Source: Nitrospirae bacterium MYbin6
Lineage (GTDB): Bacteria; Nitrospirota; Thermodesulfovibrionia; Thermodesulfovibrionales; Magnetobacteriaceae
DNA length: 42,423 nt
Assembly: GCA_002753305.1 (NCBI GenBank)
Contig: PEAC01000014.1
Span: forward strand, 1 to 42,423
Reading direction: 5' to 3'
The notes below the pieces were generated by a model. It was given only the letters and a program-made list of their open reading frames with translations, was not told where the DNA came from and searched no databases. Position 1 is the first letter of the stretch, and each line of letters opens with the position of its first letter. Positions 35,909 through 42,423 of the stretch are shown one piece after another. The translations under genes and the position numbers were made by a program.

Positions 35909-38146
35909 TTAACTGCCATATTTAGCCAGGGCCTCAAGCAGCACTGCCTTTTTAATGGGTTTTGCCAAGTGTCCGTCGCATCCGGCATCGTGGCTCATTT
36001 CTTCGTGTTCCTTCAGGGCATGGGCTGTTAGGGCAAGGATTGTTGCGCGCTTCGCTTGTTTGTCCACCTCCCACTGCCTAATCTCCCTTACTGCCGTCAG
36101 GCCGTCTTTGATCGGCATATCCATATCCATCAATACCAAATCATAACTGCCGCTTATGAATTTATCAACCGCTATCTGGCCGTTTTCGGCCATTTCTATC
36201 TTATGCGGGGTCTTTCTTAGATACACCATGATAAGGTTTCTGTTGTCCTCGTTATCATCTACCAGCAAAATGGAAAGCGGTTTAAGTTCGGGGGGCTCAG
36301 CCTGTGGGACATTATCCTTTGCCTTACCTGCGGCCGGTTTCAGGGGGTACCTGCATTCATGGTCGATTTTAAATTTAGCCGTGAAGAAAAAGACGCTTCC
36401 TCTGCCGTATTCACTCTCTACACACATCTGCCCACCCATCATCTCTACAAACCTCTTTGATATGGTCAGGCCCAGGCCCGTGCCTCCGAATTTCCTTGTC
36501 GTAGAGGAATCAACCTGTGTAAAGCGCTCAAAGACCGACTCCAGTTTATCCTTTGGGATGCCGATGCCGGTGTCCTTTACAGAAAACCTCAACTCAATGT
36601 CAGAATTGGTCGAATTCAGGACATCTACGACAACAGCAACCTCCCCTTTTTCAGTAAACTTGATGGCATTGCCGACAAGATTGACTATAACCTGCCTCAG
36701 GCGCGTCGGGTCGCCAATCAACCCAATAGTCTCCGGCAGCCGCGCCATTACTAACTCCAGTCCCTTTTGGCGGGCACGCAATGACATAATCTCACCAACT
36801 CCCGCCAACAGCTCATTCAGGTCAAAGCAGACTGACTCCAACTCAAGCTGGCCCGCCTCTACCTTTGACAGGTCAAGAATGTCGTTGATTATCTCAAGCA
36901 GGCTGCATCCGGCCATTTGGAATGTCTTGATATACTTCGCCTGCTCATCGGTTAACTGAGTCTCGGAGAGTAAATCTGCCATACCGATGATGGCGTTTAA
37001 CGGGGTACGGATCTCGTGGGACATGCTGGAGAGGAACTCGGACTTGGCCCTGCTGGCGGTCTCGGCCAGGTCTCTGGCCGCTTTCAGATTTTCCGATAAG
37101 TCCTGTAGTTCCTTTTCTCGTTTTCTCTCTGCTGTAATATCCCAGTTTATGCCTATCATGCGGGAAGGCCGGCCTGAGACATCGTCCCTGAGTGTAATGG
37201 AGGATGCCTTGATTGTCTTTTCCCCGGATGATGTTACAATTCGGAACTCCGTATCGAAATCCACCTCTCCGCTTATGGCTGAGCCAAGCCGCTCTTCGGT
37301 TGAGGGCAGGTCATCGGGGTGAACCTTGCCAGACCAATCCGTGTATGTCCCCGTGAAATCCTGCGGACGCATCTCATATAGCTCAAACATCTGTTCGTTC
37401 CAGATAAGCTCTCCGGTTTTTATATCATAGTCCCAAATCCCGATCCCACCTGAACGAACGGCCAGGCTCAGGCGCTCTGAAATGCGCCTTAACTCCTCAT
37501 CGGCCTCCTTGCTCTTGGTTATGTCGACAATCATGCCTGCAAAAATGCGCGTCTGAGTGTCGGTCTCTACCTCACTCACGGATAGATATATTGGAAACGT
37601 GGTGCCGTCCTTCCTTCGGGCACGGACCTCTCTGCCGATGCCGATTATCTTCTTGTTGCCGGTGGTCATATAATTTAAGAGATACTGGTCGTGGCCGCTC
37701 CTGTATGGCTCAGGCATGAGCATCTTAATGTTACGGCCCAATACCTCAGCGGCCTCATATCCAAATGTCCTCTCAGCGGCGCGGTTAAACATCTGCACAC
37801 TGCCAAGCTGGTCGATAATGATAATTGAGTTAACGGCGCCGTCGAGGATTGCTCGCATCTTGCTCTCACTGGCATATAGCTCTCTGGTTCTTTTGGCCAC
37901 CTCTGTCTTGATTTGAGCTGTGCGCGTTGCGATGGACTTTAAAAATCCGGCAAGCAGGATAACTATGATAAAAGCTCCGGCCGCGGATGTAAACGGCCCC
38001 CAGGTGCGCATTGAGCGGAAGTATTCCATGTCCGGGGCGGCCTTGTTTTGAATAGTTCGTCCTGCCGCGTAGTAGACCATGACGGCCACGCCAACACTTA
38101 ACATTATAAATAAGGCAGCCCAGAGTCTGTCTCTCGTTTTTGGCAT
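35909..38146 (-). CDS. Hybrid sensor histidine kinase with two PAS domains and a receiver
   Basis: The 745-residue product has two membrane helices (about 8-28 and 52-70) enclosing a very short periplasmic loop, so the signal is probably read by its cytoplasmic PAS domains (about 95-215 and 225-340). The first is FixL-like (EPYRSGHDQYL). The HisKA domain has the phosphorylated His near 377 in SHEIRTPL. The HATPase boxes are NAIKFTEKG, DTGIGIP and GTGLGL. A C-terminal receiver has its Asp near 672 in LMDMDMP. Such hybrids pass phosphate on to a separate histidine phosphotransfer protein. The ATG overlaps the stop of the upstream receiver-kinase gene in TAATG, so the two are coupled. Confidence 0.92.
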   Translation of the reverse strand: MPKTRDRLWAALFIMLSVGVAVMVYYAAGRTIQNKAAPDMEYFRSMRTWGPFTSAAGAFIIVILLAGFLKSIATRTAQIKTEVAKRTRELYASESKMRAILDGAVNSIIIIDQLGSVQMFNRAAERTFGYEAAEVLGRNIKMLMPEPYRSGHDQYLLNYMTTGNKKIIGIGREVRARRKDGTTFPIYLSVSEVETDTQTRIFAGMIVDITKSKEADEELRRISERLSLAVRSGGIGIWDYDIKTGELIWNEQMFELYEMRPQDFTGTYTDWSGKVHPDDLPSTEERLGSAISGEVDFDTEFRIVTSSGEKTIKASSITLRDDVSGRPSRMIGINWDITAERKREKELQDLSENLKAARDLAETASRAKSEFLSSMSHEIRTPLNAIIGMADLLSETQLTDEQAKYIKTFQMAGCSLLEIINDILDLSKVEAGQLELESVCFDLNELLAGVGEIMSLRARQKGLELVMARLPETIGLIGDPTRLRQVIVNLVGNAIKFTEKGEVAVVVDVLNSTNSDIELRFSVKDTGIGIPKDKLESVFERFTQVDSSTTRKFGGTGLGLTISKRFVEMMGGQMCVESEYGRGSVFFFTAKFKIDHECRYPLKPAAGKAKDNVPQAEPPELKPLSILLVDDNEDNRNLIMVYLRKTPHKIEMAENGQIAVDKFISGSYDLVLMDMDMPIKDGLTAVREIRQWEVDKQAKRATILALTAHALKEHEEMSHDAGCDGHLAKPIKKAVLLEALAKYGS

Positions 38147-39303
38147 TAACTCTCCGCGTTGTATTCCGGCGTCTTAGGGAGCCTGATGGAAAATGTGCTT
38201 CCCCTGCCCGGGATGCTCTCAGCCTCAATAGTGCCGCCAAGCATTTCAACAATACGGCGGCAGAGATACAGGCCCACGCCAAGCCCCGGCGAGCGCCCGC
38301 TCTTCATATCGATCTTTTCAAACACCTTAAAGAGGCGCTCCTGAAACTCTGCGGCGATGCCGGCGCCCGTGTCGCGGACGAACAGGACAACATCCTCAGC
38401 TTCGAGCTTAAGGCCAATCTCCACGTCGCCGAATTCGGTGAACTTGATGGCGTTATCGATAATCAGGCGCAGCACTTGCTGGAGCCTTTTCCCGTCGATA
38501 AACAGGGTCTGCGGACCCTCTGGCATTGTAACAAAAAGATAAAGCCCCTTGTCCAGGGCCACATTACGGTAATCGCGCTGGAGCCTTTCAATCAGCGCCC
38601 TGATGTCGGTATGCTCCATCCGCATGAGGATGTCGTTTTTGTTCATGGAGGCGACCTCAAGAATATCACCAATCATATCATTCAAATCTCTGGCGGCCTC
38701 GGCAATACGCAAGAGGCCGTCTGAGAGGGCGTCTTTAGAGAGAGTACCGTCTTCGTTACGTTTATAAAGGGCGCTTGAGAGGCCAATCATGGGGATAAGC
38801 GGGGTATGGAGTTCGTGGCTTGCCATGGCGATGAGGAGGGTCTTAGATTCCTCGATCTTGGCATTAGAGATGGCCTCACGCAGTTGGCGCTCCAGATCTT
38901 TTTTAAGCAGGGCATCCTGGACAGCGTATTTAAACAATCGCCTGTTGATGGGCTTCCCAATAAAGTCATCGGCGTTTTCTCTGAACGCCTGGGCGGTCAA
39001 ATCCCGCGACGTATCAGAGGTCATAAAGATAATAACAGAATCAACTTTTCTATCTTCACGCAGTTCAATCAAGAGATCAAGCCCATCGCGCCCACCCAAA
39101 TGGTGGTCAATCAGGATAACGTCGAAGTCTGAGTCGTTGATATATTCCAGCGCATGAGCCGCGTCAACGGCCTCAACGACGATATAATCCGGCTCCAGGA
39201 TATTACGAATCAGCAAACGAATGGCCTCATCATCATCAACAACCAAAACACTCTTAGTACCACCGGCGTTATCATTAAAAACAGTATCATCAAGTTTATA
39301 CAT
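38146..39303 (-). CDS. Response regulator receiver / histidine kinase fusion protein
   Basis: The 385-residue product has an N-terminal receiver domain (about 17-130) with Asp66 in LIDHHLGG, then a HisKA domain with His163 in SHELHTPL, and a HATPase domain (NAIKFTEFG, DTGAGI, GLGVGL). There is no membrane helix, so it is a cytoplasmic receiver-first hybrid kinase. The start at 39303 is fixed by GGAGG nine bases upstream; a longer reading to 39426 would begin in a hydrophobic, promoter-like stretch. It is translated together with the membrane hybrid kinase encoded next (TAATG overlap). The pair may form one phosphorelay, the receiver of this protein taking phosphate from its neighbour; that is inferred. 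Confidence 0.9.
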   Translation of the reverse strand: MYKLDDTVFNDNAGGTKSVLVVDDDEAIRLLIRNILEPDYIVVEAVDAAHALEYINDSDFDVILIDHHLGGRDGLDLLIELREDRKVDSVIIFMTSDTSRDLTAQAFRENADDFIGKPINRRLFKYAVQDALLKKDLERQLREAISNAKIEESKTLLIAMASHELHTPLIPMIGLSSALYKRNEDGTLSKDALSDGLLRIAEAARDLNDMIGDILEVASMNKNDILMRMEHTDIRALIERLQRDYRNVALDKGLYLFVTMPEGPQTLFIDGKRLQQVLRLIIDNAIKFTEFGDVEIGLKLEAEDVVLFVRDTGAGIAAEFQERLFKVFEKIDMKSGRSPGLGVGLYLCRRIVEMLGGTIEAESIPGRGSTFSIRLPKTPEYNAES

Positions 39304-39332
39304 AACAGTAAACCTCCTTTGGCGTATAAGTA

Positions 39333-39338
39333 AGTATA
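39333..39338 (-). promoter_or_regulatory. Probable -10 box of the hybrid kinase pair
   Basis: TATACT on the minus strand, 29 bases before the ATG at 39303. The transcript would start a little upstream of the strong GGAGG site. No good -35 box is seen. Confidence 0.35.
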
Positions 39339-39426
39339 ACAGTTTTATCATAGAATATTCACTGAGGTAGTGGATAGACGGATGGAAGCAGTATAGGTTC
39401 AAAAACAAATAAAATAAATATTTCAA

Positions 39427-39565
39427 ATCTACGGTTTTACCTTAAGCCTCACACTGAAGCTGAACCAGGGCGGCAAGCCAAGCGAATTTAGCTCAATCAG
39501 AGAGTCTGACAAAATCAAGGCGGCCTTCAGGTATTATTTTAAAATTCTGGTTGTGAGTATAACTC
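39427..39565 (+). other. Gap with an open, startless reading frame
   Basis: The 139-base gap holds no complete gene. On the plus strand a frame without ATG runs from about 39421 into the end of the DUF2079-like gene, with LTLKLNQGGKPSEFSS and ESDKIKAAFRYYF among its codons. It may be a gene remnant or chance. Confidence 0.2.
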
Positions 39566-41425
39566 CTATCTCTTACATCTTTTCATCAGTAATGCATCGG
39601 AGATTACTTTCCAACCTGACAGATCTTTGTTTTCCGGGATAGGGGATGTATGGAGATTTTTTATAATAAAAAATTTATCATCCTGTGAAACATAAATTAT
39701 TTTATAGTTATCAGTATCATTAAATAATCTATATGCTTTTATATAAGTGTTCATATTATCTGAGGATGGTTGATTAGCAACACCCTGTTCTATAATATAA
39801 TACTCAACACCTGGCGGATTATCAGGGAAAATCCATGCCTTCCGGCGGTTCGTTATATATGCCCTTATATCGCCATACACATTAATAGCTACAGAGGCAT
39901 CGGATGGGACATGTTCGGCGACTTTATCTAAAACAATTCTCGTTCCTAAATTTTTCTTCTGCTCTGTAATCAATGAATTGAAACTGTCAACACCATAATA
40001 ATCTTTTGTTATAAATTTTGGGCAGGTGTAGTTTACAACCCAAGGAAAATGAGCAGTGGCGAATAAAGATACGGAGATAATGCCTGCGATTAGCGATGAG
40101 CGTAAGATATATAATTTCCCCTCAATATTTGGCAAATCACCTGTTGCTTTTTTCAGGCTCATATATGCGGCAACCGCGGAAAGATAGATGGGGACGATAA
40201 TTACGTCGTTTCTTTGGTTAAAAAATCCAAAATCATACACTAAAGATAGGCCGAAAAATGGCAGCATAAACAATAGGATTCCGATAACTTCCATGTTCCA
40301 CTTGCCTTCTCTCCTGATGCCAAGTAATGGAAGGAATGAAACCGCCATTAACAAAAAAGTGATGTATTTCGCGGTAAATGTCAGTCCTACCTGAAATATG
40401 CCGGTTAAGAACGCATCTGAAGTGATACGATTAAATATTATACTGGTAAAATAATTTGGCTCATTGTAAATACCACAGATGGCCTGGCGCAAGACAGCAT
40501 TGTCCCAAAGCAATACTGCCAATCCTATTAATACTGCAATAATGCCCTGCTTCCATGCCTTAAAAAATACCGCTACGATTATGCCTAAGAACATTATGAA
40601 AAATATATGTGGATAATTGATTGTGGCATATAAAAGACACATAAAATAAAACCAACCCCATGAACGCCTGAAAAGCGCGGCAAAGACTAATGGCAGGAAG
40701 CCTAATCCAACTATATTTATCTCACCTCTGAGAAACATAAGATGTTCTACCTGGGGCAGGAGAACATATCCCACTGCAGCCAGCAGAGACATTGTCTTTG
40801 TCGCGCCAAGAGAGCGTACTGCCATATATATTCCTGTACAACCAAGCGAAACCACTACCAGAATCACTGCATATATATGCATCGGCGGCACAGGATAAAG
40901 TGAATACAACAATGCAAGCAACCCTAATGAACTCCACCACTGCCTTACAGCAAAAATAGAGGCATAGTAATAAGGATTTGATTCCAGGAAGGGGGGTTGC
41001 TGTTAATACATTGAGGTCTCAGGGCCGTTACCGTTGATTAAATTATGATACATCTGTACAAAATAAGGAGCTTCGTGGCTGTTATATGCTACGATAAATG
41101 GATTTTTGAACAGCACAAATCCAAGCCATACATTTGTTATAACTATAAACGCTATAAGTATGAGCACGGCATATTTTTCAATCACTGCATTTGCTTTTAT
41201 AAAAATAACATTCAATGATTCCCTCTTCCTTATTTGTCTGCCTCCTAAGTAAAATGCCGGAAATAATAACATATAACTAATACAAAAACAGACTATCGTA
41301 CGGGTGTAAATGACACTGTCAAAGCTTGGCGATTTGAGAGAAAATATATACAATATTAAAATAACCCCTACGGCAGTGTAGGTTATCAACCGTTTCGTGT
41401 AATATTTTGTAATATTATATCTCAA
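39566..41425 (-). pseudogene. DUF2079-like membrane protein interrupted by one in-frame TAA
   Basis: The reading frame from TTG at 41425 (with GGAG eight bases before it) runs to a TAA at 41003-41005. It then continues in the same frame, with no other stop, to 39566, for 620 codons in all. The first part (140 residues) has three membrane helices and ends NGNGPETSMY. The second begins QQPPFLESNPYYYAS and has many helices, then a soluble tail with PPGVEYYIIEQG and a KRCKR end. The whole resembles DUF2079-type GT-C membrane proteins. A tandem copy upstream (41441 onward) shares most of the second part. One C-to-T change (CAA to TAA) would explain the break; a sequencing error or a true recent pseudogene are both possible. 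Confidence 0.65.
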
Positions 41426-41440
41426 GATATCATCTCCGAA

Positions 41441-42423
41441 TTACATCTTGCATCTTTTTATCAGTAAAGTATCGAGAAGTATTTTCCACCCTAAAATATC
41501 ATCGTTTCTTGGAATAGGTGATGGATGAAGATTTTTTATTATAACATAATTGTTAACTGTTGTGTATAATATTTTATATTTATCAGTATCATTATAGAAC
41601 TCATATATTTTTATAGCTATGCTCATATTCTCTAAGGAAATTTTATATGGCGCTGTATCTATAACAAAATATTCAACACCTGGCGGAGAGTTTGGGAAAA
41701 TCCATGCATGTTGGCGATTTGCTAAGTATGCAAGTATATCGCCTTTAGCATAAAAAGCTAATGATGCATCATTAGGGACATATTCGGCAATTTTCTCTAA
41801 ATCAAGCCTTCTTCCTTTATTTTTATCCTGCTCTGTAATTAATGTCTTAAAACTGTCTTCATCATAATAGTCTTTGGTTACATATTTTGGGCTTGTTGAA
41901 TTTACAACCCAGGGATAATGTGTGGTGCCGAACAATGATACGCAGATAATGCCGGCAATTAACATTGGCCGGAAGAAGTCTGATTTTCCCGCCATTTTTG
42001 GCGATTGCCCAGCTTCTTTCATTATACCCACATACGCCGCAAACGCGGAAAGATAAACAGGGACTATTATTGCGTCATTTCTTTGGTAAACAAAACCATA
42101 ATCATATACAAAAGACAGACCAACACATGGCAGCATAAAAAGAAGAATTCCAATAACTTCCAGGTTCCACCTGCCTTCTCTCCTGATGCCAAATAATGGC
42201 AGGAATGAAACCGCCATCAATAAAAAAGTAATATATTTTAAAGTAAAAATAAATCCACCTTTTAAAGTGGCCAGGAAATTGCCAGAAAAGATACTGCTAA
42301 ATATCATACTGGCAAAATAACTTGGCTCATTGTAAATACCACAGAGGGCCTGGCGCAAGACGGCATTGTCCAATAGCCATACTGACAATCCTATTAATAC
42401 TGTAATAATGCCCTGCTTCCATG
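41441..42423 (-). CDS. DUF2079-like membrane protein, partial (5' end outside window)
   Basis: The C-terminal 327 codons of a membrane protein are seen; the frame stays open to the window edge (WKQGIITVLIGLSVWLL is the first part). It aligns without large gaps to the second half of the interrupted gene downstream: DNAVLRQALCGIYNEP, TLKYITFLLMAVSFLPL, IVPVYLSAFAAY, WIFPNSPPGVEYFVI and KRCKM at the end. These are tandem duplicates, 15 bases apart. DUF2079 proteins are thought to have a GT-C glycosyltransferase fold; here the family is inferred from the layout. The tail after the last helix is a small soluble domain. Function unknown; a role in surface glycans would fit the nearby GT2 cassette. 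Confidence 0.65.
   Translation of the reverse strand, partial: WKQGIITVLIGLSVWLLDNAVLRQALCGIYNEPSYFASMIFSSIFSGNFLATLKGGFIFTLKYITFLLMAVSFLPLFGIRREGRWNLEVIGILLFMLPCVGLSFVYDYGFVYQRNDAIIVPVYLSAFAAYVGIMKEAGQSPKMAGKSDFFRPMLIAGIICVSLFGTTHYPWVVNSTSPKYVTKDYYDEDSFKTLITEQDKNKGRRLDLEKIAEYVPNDASLAFYAKGDILAYLANRQHAWIFPNSPPGVEYFVIDTAPYKISLENMSIAIKIYEFYNDTDKYKILYTTVNNYVIIKNLHPSPIPRNDDILGWKILLDTLLIKRCKM

Noticed and set aside
36156..36959. Long plus-strand frame of 267 codons
   Set aside because: It lies antisense to the conserved HATPase and receiver parts of the hybrid kinase gene, has Ser/Thr/Pro-rich nonsense-like composition and no ribosome site.
38140..38724. Plus-strand frame of 194 codons
   Set aside because: It is antisense to the HATPase domain of the receiver-kinase gene; no domain or ribosome site supports it.
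41003..41005. Programmed recoding of the stop codon
   Set aside because: The codon is TAA, which is not used for selenocysteine (TGA) or pyrrolysine (TAG), and no slippery site or strong hairpin was seen next to it.

Overview
The window looks chromosomal and comes from a Gram-negative bacterium. The signs are several Sec signal peptides and lipoprotein signals, RlpA with a SPOR domain, a sigma-54 activator, and HslUV. The mix of large Ser/Thr kinases with FHA and WD40 domains, a DUF2760 protein and a PEP-synthase-like protein with a non-standard C-terminus suggests a deep-branching lineage such as Nitrospirota or a former deltaproteobacterial group. That is inference only: no rRNA or tRNA gene was seen to fix it. 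GTG and TTG starts are very common, and several genes start 4-11 bases after a good -10 box, as in leaderless transcription.

Layout. At 58-5444 (minus strand) lie a DUF2760 membrane protein, two small secreted proteins, a secreted GH19 chitinase-like enzyme, a secreted seven-repeat beta-propeller and a RodZ-like HTH membrane protein. At 5646-8769 (plus) are a PEP/pyruvate-dikinase-like protein and a Uma2-family endonuclease. At 8802-18838 (minus) is a tightly packed six-gene operon, in order of transcription: FHA/zinc-ribbon/Ser-Thr kinase, small pseudopilin-like lipoprotein, 1619-residue kinase/TPR/WD40/TM/HEAT protein, EcsC-like protein, TPR-fused SMC/AAA_21-type ATPase, and DUF4276 (divergent TOPRIM-like) protein. 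This is the best candidate for an undescribed system: a kinase-sensor layer joined to an ATPase-nuclease pair of the kind seen in conflict and defence systems.

At 18992-21610 is a zinc-ribbon protein and a phage- or plasmid-like control/replication module. A CI/LexA-type self-cleaving repressor diverges from a three-gene chain with ATGA overlaps (winged-helix initiator-like, DnaC-like loader, Cys/HTH protein), with operator-like palindromes over the promoter. ligA follows, ending on the repressor stop. At 23641-28106 is an AT-rich cell-surface glycan cassette (methyltransferase, GT2 transferase, YfhO-like membrane protein). The YfhO gene follows a histidine kinase / NtrC-type regulator pair without a real gap. 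At 31068-35807 (plus) run a Leu/Ile/Val-type periplasmic binding protein, hslV, hslU, rlpA and argB in close order. At 35909-39303 are two coupled hybrid histidine kinases. The window ends in two tandem DUF2079-like membrane proteins: one is broken by a single in-frame TAA, the other runs off the edge.

No rRNA, tRNA, CRISPR array or complete insertion sequence was recognised. Only two gaps reach the 130-310 base range without a clear gene (25403-25709 and 39427-39565); both are described below.
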